Shown here piece after piece: positions 54,561 through 63,440 of a stretch of DNA of 64,000 nt; positions within the stretch are counted from its first letter, which is position 1; every line of letters starts with the position of its first letter. The notes under the pieces are model-generated. The model made no database searches. It saw only the letters and a list, made by a program, of their open reading frames with translations, and had not been told where the DNA came from. Position numbers and translations under genes: made by a program. The stretch comes from Amphibacillus sediminis NBRC 103570 (GTDB taxonomy: Bacteria > Bacillota > Bacilli > Bacillales > Amphibacillaceae): contig NZ_BCQW01000002.1 in the NCBI RefSeq assembly GCF_001552275.1, positions 124,001 to 188,000 of the forward strand, written 5' to 3'.

Positions 54561-56105
54561 CTAATTGATTATTCGTTGGCGATATTTAGAGGGTGTACTC
54601 CCTTCCATCTTTTCAAATTGAGTAACAAAATAATCAGAGCTCCCAAAACCAACCTCTTCAGCAACCTCATAAATACGCAGATCTGTTTGGCGGAGAATTT
54701 GTTTAGCCTTTTCAATTCTTACCTGTAATAAATAATCTTTAAAGTAAACACCATATGTTTTTTTAAACAGCTGTCCCAAATAAACCGGATTCATATAAAA
54801 TTGATTAGCAATTTTTTTTAATGTGAGATTCTCACTGTAGTGTTGATGAATGTAGCGTTTAACTTTATAGATATCACCATTGTATCTCTCTTTATTAAGT
54901 TTACAAAGTAAGCTCCCACCTGCTAAGGCATAGGACTGTAAATCCTGGCGAAATTCATTAAGTGTTTTTTTACAATTAAATGCTGCCATTAATGAACCTA
55001 GTTCATCTTTTAGTTCATTATGTCCAGCAATGCGACGCATGGTAGATTCTAATTCTTTTTCTAATTGGAAAACAAACATTTTAATTTCATCAAATGGCGC
55101 AGCAATGGCTTGAACTTCTTCAACCCATTGATTGATTAGTTTTCTGATCTCTTTGGGATTGTTTTCTTCTATTTTTTCGAGAAAACGTGTAATAAATGTA
55201 TGATTTAGTGGCGTGTTTGTAGCATGTAATTGCGCGAGTCTTTCCTGATACATTAGCGGTTGATCATGCTCTTGAATATATCGACGCTCACTAGCAATCA
55301 TTGCCGCTTGATATGACTGTCTTAATCCCGCCAATCCATTTTTAATCTGACCAGCAAATAAAAAGATCTTTTTATCTATTTCTTTTTCCAGGTGACTTTT
55401 TAAACGTGACAAAAACCATGGCACTTCATTTAAATTTTGCGGAAGATGCTTTTCTTGTAAAATCACGCCAAAACCTTCTTGTTCATGGGGATGAATAAAT
55501 ACATTTGGGTCACCAATAAACTCAGAGATCGCTCGATTAATTTGTTCACCTACAATTGCCGTCCTTACCTGATCACGAATATCTATCATCAGATAGCATA
55601 ATTTTTTATTAATATCTCCTGCAAGCTGTGCCAACTCTTGTGGTCTCGCTGAATCATGATTGACAATAACACGCTGAAAAAGTCCAAAGTTAATAAACCG
55701 TTGGTTAGCCTGTTCTTCTAAACGTTCCTTTTCAATAATAGGTGTTAGTTCAGTAAAAGTCTGCTCAAGTTCTCTTCTATCTATTGGCTTTAAAATAAAA
55801 TCTGTTACGCCAAGCCGGACAGCGCGTTGTGCATATTCAAAATCGCTATAGCCAGTAATAATAATGAATTTGGGGACTTTTGAAGCTTCTTCTTTAACAC
55901 GTTGAATTAATTTCAACCCGTCATAGACAGGCATCCTTATATCTGTTAACACAACATCTGGCTCTTGTTCAAGAATGGTTTGTAAGGCATCTTCTGCATT
56001 ACTCGCTTCACCTACAACTTGGTACCTTATTGCTTGCCAATCCATTAATGCGATAATTCCTTTTCTGACAAATTGTTCATCATCAACCAAAACGACTCGA
56101 TTCAT
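54561..56105 (-). CDS. AraC-family response regulator (YesN type)
   Basis: About 514 residues: receiver domain at 1-120 with VVLVDDEQ, phospho-acceptor Asp in VVLTDIRMP, Lys in ILKPIDR; a long central region; and a C-terminal AraC double helix-turn-helix (YSENLTLKKIANQFYMNPVYLGQLFKKTYG; YEVAEEVGFGSSDYFVTQFEKMEGSTPSKYR). The natural partner is the YesM-type kinase at 46065, though the two genes are 7 kb apart. ATG 56105 follows GGGAGG; the frame to 56186 is an extension. A cre site lies 22 bases upstream of the start. Confidence 0.9.
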   Translation of the reverse strand: MNRVVLVDDEQFVRKGIIALMDWQAIRYQVVGEASNAEDALQTILEQEPDVVLTDIRMPVYDGLKLIQRVKEEASKVPKFIIITGYSDFEYAQRAVRLGVTDFILKPIDRRELEQTFTELTPIIEKERLEEQANQRFINFGLFQRVIVNHDSARPQELAQLAGDINKKLCYLMIDIRDQVRTAIVGEQINRAISEFIGDPNVFIHPHEQEGFGVILQEKHLPQNLNEVPWFLSRLKSHLEKEIDKKIFLFAGQIKNGLAGLRQSYQAAMIASERRYIQEHDQPLMYQERLAQLHATNTPLNHTFITRFLEKIEENNPKEIRKLINQWVEEVQAIAAPFDEIKMFVFQLEKELESTMRRIAGHNELKDELGSLMAAFNCKKTLNEFRQDLQSYALAGGSLLCKLNKERYNGDIYKVKRYIHQHYSENLTLKKIANQFYMNPVYLGQLFKKTYGVYFKDYLLQVRIEKAKQILRQTDLRIYEVAEEVGFGSSDYFVTQFEKMEGSTPSKYRQRIIN

Positions 56106-56126
56106 GATATAGCCTCCCATTAAAGT

Positions 56127-56140
56127 GTAAGCGCTAACAT
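56127..56140. promoter_or_regulatory. cre site upstream of the YesN-type regulator
   Basis: TGTAAGCGCTAACA fits the cre consensus at all fixed positions and is nearly palindromic. It would place the xylan regulator itself under CcpA control. Confidence 0.75.
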
Positions 56141-56370
56141 CCAAGGTATAAATAAAACTCCAGTTTGCGTTTGTGAGCATGAACAAGAGTTTGTTATTTA
56201 TTCGTATTTGTCTACACTTAATTTAACCATTAAACAAAGACTGTGTCAAGTAGCTTTTAACAATTGTAACCAATTGCTGATAGGATAGTTCACTCAATTA
56301 GCTATCACAGCTACTCGTCGTTTACTCAAAATTGATTCCCCTATAATTTTGTTTGAAAGATACCGAATCA

Positions 56371-56475
56371 AATCAAGCAGATCGAGGGGCGATGGGATGA
56401 GCAACAGAACGTATGCCTTTAGATACCTGAGTAGCACAGAACCGAGCCAACAATGAGATGGGATATATATTGAAA
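56371..56475 (+). repeat. family C repeat upstream of the GNAT gene
   Basis: Contains CAGATCGAGGGGCGATGG, ATGCCTTTAGATACCTGAG and GAGCCAACAATGAGATG, then ATATATTGAA, aligning across its length with 28271-28374. The sigma-A promoter of the next gene begins 31 bases beyond. Confidence 0.7.
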
Positions 56476-56505
56476 TTTAGACAACACATGACAAAGAACT
56501 CATAC

Positions 56506-56534
56506 TTTACAATCTAGCATTTTAATTTTATAAT
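56506..56534 (+). promoter_or_regulatory. promoter of the GNAT-TetR pair
   Basis: -35 TTTACA (56506-56511), 17-base spacer, -10 TATAAT (56529-56534). The -10 overlaps an in-frame ATG at 56533, showing that translation must start downstream. Confidence 0.75.
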
Positions 56535-56571
56535 GAAAATATATTCATTCATTAAAAAAGGAGAACAATGT

Positions 56572-57186
56572 ATGCAATTAAAAAATGATAAATTTACAAT
56601 AGTCAAAGCTAATAAAACAGAACTAAATGTTAGAAAACAAATGGCTGAAATTTTCGCGGACGGCTTCACACAATGGCTTGGCTATTTTTCTAAAGATAAA
56701 AACACTATTGCTAAGGCTTTTGCTCATATGTTCATTTTAGATCAATTTTATGTAGCTATCGCAAACGGTGAAATTGCTGGAGTGGTGGCTTGTACAGATC
56801 GAAAAAGCCATTCGGTAAGACTAAATATAAAAGAGTTGAGAAAGCACTTAGGTTTCTTCAAGGGAAGCATGGCAGGAGTCTTTTTAAAAAAGGAGTTTGA
56901 AGCTCCTTATGAAAGTTCCCCTTCAAATACTGGGTCAATTGAGTTTGTTGGAACAGCTCAAAAATTCCGAGGACAAGGTGTCGCTTCTCAAACTATCCAA
57001 CATATCATTGAAAACACACCGTACGATGATTATGTCATTGACGAGGTGGCGGATACGAATATACCTGCCATACGATTGTATGAGAAATTGGGTTTTGAAG
57101 AATACAAAAGAAAACCTATACCGGAAAGGATAGCCAAGAAAAATGGAATTAATAATCTTTTATCCTTGAAATATATGAAAAAATAA
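56572..57186 (+). CDS. GNAT family N-acetyltransferase
   Basis: 204 residues. The acetyl-CoA binding motif is seen as VGTAQKFRGQGVASQTIQHII (R/Q-x-x-G-x-G/A), followed by DEVADTNIPAIRLYEKLGFEEYKRK, the usual C-terminal GNAT signature. The substrate is unknown. ATG 56572 is eight bases after AAGGAG and downstream of the promoter; the longer frame from 56533 is excluded. The TetR gene follows at 48 bases and is probably cotranscribed. Confidence 0.82.
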   Translation: MQLKNDKFTIVKANKTELNVRKQMAEIFADGFTQWLGYFSKDKNTIAKAFAHMFILDQFYVAIANGEIAGVVACTDRKSHSVRLNIKELRKHLGFFKGSMAGVFLKKEFEAPYESSPSNTGSIEFVGTAQKFRGQGVASQTIQHIIENTPYDDYVIDEVADTNIPAIRLYEKLGFEEYKRKPIPERIAKKNGINNLLSLKYMKK

Positions 57187-57234
57187 GGACATTTCTTTGC
57201 TATATATCGGAAAGGGTAAAAGGAGAGAGAAATA

Positions 57235-57831
57235 TTGCCTAGAACAGAAGAACAATATGAAGCAATGAGAATTGCAACTAGAAATAAAATTCATTCAGCT
57301 GCCATTAAGCTATTTGCAAAGAAAGGATTTGTTGCAACAAGTGTGAAGGATATTGCCGAAGGGGCGGGAATCAGTATTGGGCTAATGTATCGTCACTACA
57401 AAACGAAAGAAGATTTATTTAATGAGTTAGTTGCCTATGCTGCAGAGGGGTTAGAAAGGATTGTGAAATTGTTTCAAAGTGATGATTCTCCTGTGGAGTT
57501 AATTAATCAATTTACACTGGAAATATTAAATGACCTTGATAAGGATGATGAATATGCACATTTTTACATGCTTATGAATCAATCCTTAACGATAGAAGAC
57601 CCTTCTCCTCAAATAAAAAATCTTAATAAGCAGAGTGAAGCAATAATACATCAAACTGCCCGATTAATCGAAAAGGGTCAGAAACTTGGTCAATTTAAAC
57701 AGGGGAATGTTATGGAGATGACACTTTTCTATTTTGCTACCATACAAGGATTAACGATGTTAAAAACTACTAAGAATCAAGAGTTCAAAACTCCAAGTCT
57801 GGAAATCGTAACCTCTTTTTTGATTGAATAA
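57235..57831 (+). CDS. TetR-family transcriptional regulator
   Basis: 198 residues. N-terminal helix-turn-helix (IHSAAIKLFAKKGFVATSVKDIAEGAGISIGLMYRHYKTKEDLFNELV) and a helical ligand-binding domain. TTG start at 57235, after AGGAGAGAG. It is likely to regulate the GNAT gene or itself; no clear palindrome was found at the promoter. Confidence 0.88.
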   Translation: MPRTEEQYEAMRIATRNKIHSAAIKLFAKKGFVATSVKDIAEGAGISIGLMYRHYKTKEDLFNELVAYAAEGLERIVKLFQSDDSPVELINQFTLEILNDLDKDDEYAHFYMLMNQSLTIEDPSPQIKNLNKQSEAIIHQTARLIEKGQKLGQFKQGNVMEMTLFYFATIQGLTMLKTTKNQEFKTPSLEIVTSFLIE

Positions 57832-57977
57832 TGTATTTCTCAATAATTTTTTTGGATTCGACATATCCCATTCCCTATTGAAACTAAGTTGGTTTCTAGT
57901 TCGGTAGAGGATGGAGATCAGTAGGGATTTTATATATTGCGAAATATTACACTTAAACTTTAGGGGGGCGTAAGTTG

Positions 57978-58043
57978 ATGAACAAACAACACTATTGTTA
58001 TAGTAATGAGGGCATTTGTGTGCAAAAAAGGATAGATGAATAA
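57978..58043 (+). CDS. possible 21-residue peptide
   Basis: ATG 57978 follows a GGGGGG at nine bases. The peptide has two Cys and is hydrophilic (NKQHYCYSNEGICVQK). Its stop codon sits inside the terminator hairpin that follows. The strong ribosome site next to a terminator suggests a genuine small transcript; no known family is recognised. Confidence 0.4.
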   Translation: MNKQHYCYSNEGICVQKRIDE

Positions 58044-58078
58044 AGGTATTTTAATCCTGTTCATCTATCCTATCTTTT
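58029..58078 (+). terminator. Rho-independent terminator with 12-bp perfect stem
   Basis: AGGATAGATGAA pairs perfectly with TTCATCTATCCT over a 19-base loop, followed by ATCTTTT. Confidence 0.85.
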
Positions 58079-58190
58079 GGCTTATAAAATGTGTGACATT
58101 TTATTTAGTTACTTAATTATCAATGATTTTAAATATTTTCTTGACTATTTATTAACCTCACCTAATCCTTTAATACCCTCTACAATTTGC

Positions 58191-58832
58191 TTAATCCGAC
58201 CGCACCACTAAACCAAGCAACCTTGAAAAAGCTCGGGCCTGCTCTTCATTAACAATACACCCCTTCAAATCATCAATGCCTATGGTAATATTGTCAAAAG
58301 ATGAGCGACTTATATCAATGCCTGCTAATTTTGTTTGTGCTAGATTAGCACCGGTAAGATCACATTGATTAAGAACAACATTTTTCCATTGATTCAGATA
58401 AAAATCAGCCTGTCGAAGTAAACACTCTTGATAATGGACATTTTTCTGCTGACTATATCCCATCCCGACTAATTGCATATTGCAATTCGAAAACCAAACA
58501 TGATTTAATCGACTATCTGGCATAAGGACACCTGTAAGCTGACAATTAATAAACTCAACCCGATCCATTGTAATCTCTTCTAGCTGGGCATTAGTCAGGA
58601 AGCATTTTTCAAAACGGACATTTCTTAAATAAAGTTTTTCACAAGAGAACCCGTCGAGGTTGACTCGACGTAAAATTGCATCTCTGATTTCCAGACCTTT
58701 TTCAACTTCCTTGCCTATCGAGCAATCTTCGATAATAACATCTTCTATAATTGGGTTCTCAACACAATAAACAGACTCAAAATCTGATATGCGTTCAATC
58801 GTTGATAGGTTCGGTTTAAGAATTTTCGACAA
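58191..58832 (-). CDS. pentapeptide-repeat protein
   Basis: About 213 residues built of A(D/N)LXX-like pentapeptides in a degenerate form: FEKCFLTNAQLEEITMDRVEFINCQLTGVLMP and DLTGANLAQTKLAGIDISRSSF. This predicts a right-handed quadrilateral beta helix. Relatives include Qnr/MfpA gyrase-protecting proteins and YjbI-like proteins of unknown role; no target can be assigned. GAGG lies eight bases before a TTG at 58832, which is preferred to the GTG at 58841. Confidence 0.75.
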   Translation of the reverse strand: MSKILKPNLSTIERISDFESVYCVENPIIEDVIIEDCSIGKEVEKGLEIRDAILRRVNLDGFSCEKLYLRNVRFEKCFLTNAQLEEITMDRVEFINCQLTGVLMPDSRLNHVWFSNCNMQLVGMGYSQQKNVHYQECLLRQADFYLNQWKNVVLNQCDLTGANLAQTKLAGIDISRSSFDNITIGIDDLKGCIVNEEQARAFSRLLGLVVRSD

Positions 58833-58955
58833 GTTATTCACCTCAAATGTAATCTAAAATGTAAGAAAGTGTTCAAAAATTATTGTAATAGGATGCTCTA
58901 CTTGCTGTAAATAGCTTCTATTATCAAGCCCATTAACCTATCCGCTCTATAGTAA

Positions 58956-59111
58956 TCAATTATATAATAAAGCGTAGCAATAAGGGGAGTTCATCTCATC
59001 TTTATCACCATTTTTCCCAACTACCTCTCCTGCTAGTTTTCGGGCAAAGGCATAAGCCCAAATCGATAAGCAGTCACGCCAGCAATCGTGGTAATCATCT
59101 CCATGGTCCAT
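58956..59111 (-). CDS. possible 51-residue Trp/Cys-rich protein or gene remnant
   Basis: Minus-strand frame from ATG 59111 to TGA 58956. The sequence is protein-like (DHGDDYHDCWRDCLSIWAYA, RKLAGEVVG, SPYCYALLY) with three Cys and an acidic His-rich start. A stop codon lies two codons upstream and there is no evident ribosome binding site, so a truncated gene is as likely as a small functional one. It is not recognised. Confidence 0.4.
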   Translation of the reverse strand: MDHGDDYHDCWRDCLSIWAYAFARKLAGEVVGKNGDKDEMNSPYCYALLYN

Positions 59112-59245
59112 ATCTTAACAATTAGCGCTTCAGGTTAGGGAGTAAATAGTCAGCTTCTTTAATTATCAAAGAAAATGCTAAAGAATAAAGCTGTTTCTAG
59201 ATTCAACGTTTATAGTATGATAGCAACAGAAAAGGAGGGGACGCC

Positions 59246-60037
59246 GTGAAAATTTATACAAAAGATATTATTCATTCTCTTATCCAGCCTATCGAACCTA
59301 TCGAAAGGACTGTTGATACTCTGAAATTCGGTAGCATGGAACAGTCTATTACTGGTGTAACAGTTACCTTTATGCCCACCATTGAAGCAATTGAAAAAAC
59401 AATCAAGCTTGGTGCTAATATGATGATCACACATGAAGGTATCTTCTACTCACATTGGGATCGGACTAATTTTGCCGATACTTGGCTTTATCAAAAAAAG
59501 AAATCACTCATTGAACGCAATCAACTGCAAATTTTCCGACTACATGACTATATTCATCAATACCAGCCTGATCTGATAACTGTTGGGCTTGTGCATGCCT
59601 TAAACTGGCAGAACTATGTCCTTAAACACGAAACAGTAGCAGTGATTATCGAGTTACCAGCTCAAACACTTGACCAGATCATTAATGAAGTAAAGGCAAA
59701 GCTTGAACTAAAGCAGATTAAATATGCAGGAGATAAGACAATGACTTGTAAGAGAATTGGTCTGTTTGTTGGCTATCGTGGAGGCAGTGAAAGAACGATT
59801 CCATTAATTAATAAGTACAAGCTTGACCTTGTCATCTATGGGGAAGGACCAGAATGGGAGACACCTGAATATTTACGTGATGCTCATTATCTTAATCAAA
59901 AAACGGGTTTAATTGTTTTAGGTCATCAGGAAAGCGAGTCACCGGGGATGCAAATGTTGGCCGACCAATTACAACAAAAGTTCCCCAAGCTCAAAATCGA
60001 TTACCTATCCAATCCATCATGGCTAAAATATAGCTAA
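59246..60037 (+). CDS. NIF3/DUF34 family protein
   Basis: 263 residues. Recognised by GVTVTFMPTIEAIEKTIKLGANMMITHEGIF (metal-binding His in THEG), a central substrate-like insert, and a C-terminal metal site VLGHQESESPG. NIF3-like proteins are conserved di-metal hydrolases of uncertain substrate (GTP cyclohydrolase I type 2 in old annotation). GTG start 59246 after AAGGAGGGG at five bases. Monocistronic. Confidence 0.82.
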   Translation: MKIYTKDIIHSLIQPIEPIERTVDTLKFGSMEQSITGVTVTFMPTIEAIEKTIKLGANMMITHEGIFYSHWDRTNFADTWLYQKKKSLIERNQLQIFRLHDYIHQYQPDLITVGLVHALNWQNYVLKHETVAVIIELPAQTLDQIINEVKAKLELKQIKYAGDKTMTCKRIGLFVGYRGGSERTIPLINKYKLDLVIYGEGPEWETPEYLRDAHYLNQKTGLIVLGHQESESPGMQMLADQLQQKFPKLKIDYLSNPSWLKYS

Positions 60038-60363
60038 GTAGTTTTTCAAAAAAATCTAAATAATACAACCAGCTTACCGTTGCTTACGTCGCTAAGCCCA
60101 GACCCTACTTTAACTTTAGGCTTGGCTAAAGCGTATCCTTGAATAGATGAAGAACCCTATCACGGCAAAGGCAAAGAGGCTTGCTCTAAATTATTAATTC
60201 AATGAGGCAAGCCGCTCAGCTTTAGAAACTAACCTTCCTCCTAGTGATGCTCGACTAATGCTTTCGGAGTTTCACCTATTAACAAACATAATTATTGTCG
60301 GGAGATGAGCGGCAGGAGAAAGAGTCTTTGAGTGTTTGAAGCTAACATCATTTGTTTATGTCT
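60038..60363. other. intergenic region without clear gene
   Basis: Holds a weak inverted repeat GGCTTGC/GCAAGCC (about 60178-60212) and one short plus-strand reading of about 18 sensible codons that lacks a start. No repeat of families A, B or C is present. Confidence 0.35.
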
Positions 60364-60939
60364 TTATGAGTATATTGAAGTGCGTGCTCTTTCTGTGCTT
60401 AAGTCTGAAAGTTCATAGAAGGCATTAGAGTTAGCACCGATTGCCTGCAATATTGCACCAAGTGTGGATAAGCGTTGGCCAGTTCGCTCATCCCCTTTTA
60501 GAATTAGCGTACCCCCTATCCCCCTTAGCTTAGCACCCAGTGCTTGGGCTGCGTTACCAAATGTAATCCGTTCATCTCCCGCTTCCCATGACGTAATTGT
60601 ACACATCGTATCCCCAGTTGCCTGAAGTGTATCACCAAGTATATTAAGTCTTAGTGCTTCTTCTTCTGTTAACTGATCAAGCATTGCCAAGTAACTAGCG
60701 GCTGATGCTGCTCCTGCACCGACACCCGTAATCCAGTTACCAGCAAAACATAGTTCTTCGTCAGAGGTAATGATGCCACCTAAAAATCCACTTAGTGCCT
60801 GCAACGCATCACCGATTATCGACAACAGGACGTTTTGACCATCAATGCCCATTAAACTTCTAACCTCACCAATTGCTGCAATAATCGTCCCAACCGCATT
60901 GGAATATGAAGCTATTTCAATAATCTGCTCTTCATTCAC
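60364..60939 (-). CDS. repetitive hypothetical protein with G-x-x-LQA-x-G units
   Basis: 191 residues with repeated motifs roughly every 35-40 residues: IGDALQALSGFLGG, LGDTLQATGDTMC, AAQALGAKLRGIGG and LGAILQAIGANSN. It is rich in Ala, Gly and Leu with no clear signal. Repetitive proteins with such units are found in bacilli with unknown function (DUF6944-like; naming uncertain). GTG start 60939 after GGAGGG. Monocistronic, upstream of nothing obvious. Confidence 0.6.
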   Translation of the reverse strand: MNEEQIIEIASYSNAVGTIIAAIGEVRSLMGIDGQNVLLSIIGDALQALSGFLGGIITSDEELCFAGNWITGVGAGAASAASYLAMLDQLTEEEALRLNILGDTLQATGDTMCTITSWEAGDERITFGNAAQALGAKLRGIGGTLILKGDERTGQRLSTLGAILQAIGANSNAFYELSDLSTERARTSIYS

Positions 60940-61050
60940 CTACGTCCCTCCAATATCGATATTTATATTATTTTATTGCATGATTTAAAATTGGTTAGAG
61001 GCAAATGTCAAGCAACCAGGCATTATACGAAGTTTCACTTAAATAAATGA

Positions 61051-62283
61051 CTAGGACATGCCTGACAATTTTTGATTACTTGTTTCTGCTCGTTGGCTTC
61101 GATTAAAGATTAAATATAATAACCCTGTAAACGTTCCTAGGCATGTTATTAATCCAACCATGACAAACATAGAGGAAACACTATATCGAGTAACCCAATA
61201 GGTTGCAAACATAACGCCAAATGGATTAGCGATGTGGGTCATAAGAAAGCGGACGATAAATACTTGTCCTCTGATCCGACTCGGAACAAGACGTTGATAT
61301 AGTAGATTACTATAAATATTCCAAACTGGCATTATCAATCCTGCTGACATTTCGATGACTAGCGCCCAAACCAGTTTAGTGGTTAGTCCTAATCCAATAT
61401 GGGTTAAACCACCACAGAATAGAACTGTCAGCATCAGACGATAGATAATAGATGGTCTAGGTTCCTTTAGCTTTCCCAGCACAAATGAGCCTATGACATA
61501 ACCAAAGGGAAAGGCTGCAGCGAACAAACCATATCCCGAAGCATCACTCCCTAATACCCTACGGACATAAGGAATATACATTGATTGTGTAGCAATGACA
61601 CCAAAACTAACTAATGCAACAAAAAAACTTAGAAAGATTAGTATTTTTTTCTGTTGATAAATAATCAAACCAGCTTTAAACTGTTTTAACCAACTATTAC
61701 TCTTCTGAACCTGGTCTATTGGCCTTTCTTTTATCGCTAAAACAAGCAAAATAGAGAAAAGCCATATCATGTTAACCATAAGTAAAGCTGCTGGTGCAGA
61801 AATCGTTTCAACAATAATCCCCGCGATCGGTAATGTCACCATTCGAATAAATTGAGCTGTCCCTGTCAATCGAGCATTGGCTTTTACTAATTGCTCTTTC
61901 GTTATGATAGCGGGTAGCAAAGCATTTGCTGCCGGCTCAAACACAACTACTGATGCAAAGAATGAAGCAAGATAGAGATAACTTACTTCCAGTCTTCCCA
62001 TGGTGATCACAACCAATAAAGAACCATAAGCGATGAAGCGGACTAGTTCTGAGATAGCCATCACAATTCTTCGTTGAAAACGATCGATATAAGGACTGAG
62101 CAAAAGCTGGACAATCAGCTTTGTCATTATAGAAATGAACCATAATCCCCCCATCGCAAGCTCCGAACCGGTAAGATCATATACAAGCCACGAAATTAGA
62201 AAGGTTCCAAATGTTTGACCAATCGTTGACAAAGATGAACTACTAAAAAGTAACATGTAATTTCGCCCTAAAGCTTTGCTCAT
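61051..62283 (-). CDS. major facilitator superfamily transporter
   Basis: 410 residues with twelve membrane segments. It resembles DHA3-type drug/macrolide exporters (LSTIGQTFGTFLISWLVYDLTGSELAMG; YIDRFQRRIVMAISELVRF; LLYQRLVPSRIRGQVFIVRF). Its ATG overlaps the stop of the ArsR-type gene by four bases (ATGA), so it is cotranscribed with and probably controlled by that regulator. Its substrate is not evident. Confidence 0.87.
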   Translation of the reverse strand: MSKALGRNYMLLFSSSSLSTIGQTFGTFLISWLVYDLTGSELAMGGLWFISIMTKLIVQLLLSPYIDRFQRRIVMAISELVRFIAYGSLLVVITMGRLEVSYLYLASFFASVVVFEPAANALLPAIITKEQLVKANARLTGTAQFIRMVTLPIAGIIVETISAPAALLMVNMIWLFSILLVLAIKERPIDQVQKSNSWLKQFKAGLIIYQQKKILIFLSFFVALVSFGVIATQSMYIPYVRRVLGSDASGYGLFAAAFPFGYVIGSFVLGKLKEPRPSIIYRLMLTVLFCGGLTHIGLGLTTKLVWALVIEMSAGLIMPVWNIYSNLLYQRLVPSRIRGQVFIVRFLMTHIANPFGVMFATYWVTRYSVSSMFVMVGLITCLGTFTGLLYLIFNRSQRAETSNQKLSGMS

Positions 62284-63338
62284 TCCCCTACTCCTTTGTT
62301 ATTTTCTAAATAATAAAGGAGTTGCTCAGATTCTATCCCTATTAAATCTTTATTAATCACATAACGACGATCGACTAAACGGATAATACGTGCTGACCTT
62401 AATAAAGCTAAGTGATGATGAATGGTAGTCTTTCCAAGATTCACTAAATCGGTTAATTCCTTTAATGTTCGACTATTTTCATAAATAAGTTTAACGAGCC
62501 TTAATCGATTTTCGTCTGCTAGCGCTTTATACCGTTGAACCATACTGAATGCAGGCTGATAACGATCGTAATGATCTAATAAATGTTGATCTGAAACGGG
62601 ATAATAGAATATTTGCATACCTTCTTGCTCTGTCTGAATCACCCAAGGTCGATAAATAACTTGTGGGATAAAACATACTTTAGTAACTGAGGAATCAGGA
62701 CTATAATTCGAACCAGCTAAAATCCATTTGATGAATTGTTGATCCGTCAGCTGCACTAACATTTGTTCCTTCTCAGCACGATCTTGCTGTAAAATCTGCT
62801 CAAGGTTCGTTGCATTCACTTTAATAACTTCATCAAACCAAGAGCGTAAAAGCCGGTCAATATGATTTAACAGATTAGCCTGACTTTGTTCACAAGTAAA
62901 GGCCATTAATTTTGGAAAAAAAGGGTGATTGCCACACTGTTCGGTCAATTCAGCTATGGCCTGCTTATCACCTTGTACTGCCTTTTGTTTGATAGCCTCT
63001 AGCCTTGGACCTAGGTAGGGGAGTGCATAATATTTCAGTTCCTCCTCTGTTAAATCAGTTAAATAACTAAGAAATTGATCTAAACTCTTAAAATCATCTC
63101 GATGTAATAAATCAAGAATCAACTTCCACGTATTATGTTGCTCAGCAAAGTCCAGCTCTACTTGTAAGCCTTTAGAGAAAGGACGAGCTTGCTCCCAATA
63201 AAGATGCTCCTTGTCAAGTGTTTGATGTATATCTGGGTAAGTAACAGCCGCGATCCCTAAAGCGGCCTCATGAAGTAATGAGACTTGAAAGCCAATCTCA
63301 TATCCCTGATTTTTTAAAGTTGTATCAAAAAATTTCAT
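62280..63338 (-). CDS. ArsR-type winged-helix regulator with large N-terminal domain
   Basis: 352 residues. The N-terminal 250 residues form a helical domain of the DUF5937 kind (FDTTLKNQGYEIGFQVSLLHEAALGI... LDLLHRDDFKSLDQFLSYL) and the C-terminus is a winged helix (VQRYKALADENRLRLVKLIYENSRTLKELTDLVNLGKTTIHHHLALL). No metal-binding cysteines, so it likely senses a small molecule. ATG 63338 follows GGGGG; the frame to 63389 is an upstream extension. It overlaps the MFS gene. Confidence 0.82.
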   Translation of the reverse strand: MKFFDTTLKNQGYEIGFQVSLLHEAALGIAAVTYPDIHQTLDKEHLYWEQARPFSKGLQVELDFAEQHNTWKLILDLLHRDDFKSLDQFLSYLTDLTEEELKYYALPYLGPRLEAIKQKAVQGDKQAIAELTEQCGNHPFFPKLMAFTCEQSQANLLNHIDRLLRSWFDEVIKVNATNLEQILQQDRAEKEQMLVQLTDQQFIKWILAGSNYSPDSSVTKVCFIPQVIYRPWVIQTEQEGMQIFYYPVSDQHLLDHYDRYQPAFSMVQRYKALADENRLRLVKLIYENSRTLKELTDLVNLGKTTIHHHLALLRSARIIRLVDRRYVINKDLIGIESEQLLYYLENNKGVGE

Positions 63339-63409
63339 ACGATCATTCCCCCTTGATAGTATCTTATAATAATAGAACGATATGTTCAATAAAAATAGAA
63401 TTATTTTTC

Positions 63410-63440
63410 AAAAAAAATGACCCTATTGGTAAAAGGTCAT
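63410..63440 (-). terminator. terminator overlapping the fosB stop
   Basis: On the minus strand ATGACC pairs with GGTCAT across an 11-base loop containing the stop codon, followed by seven T. Confidence 0.8.
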
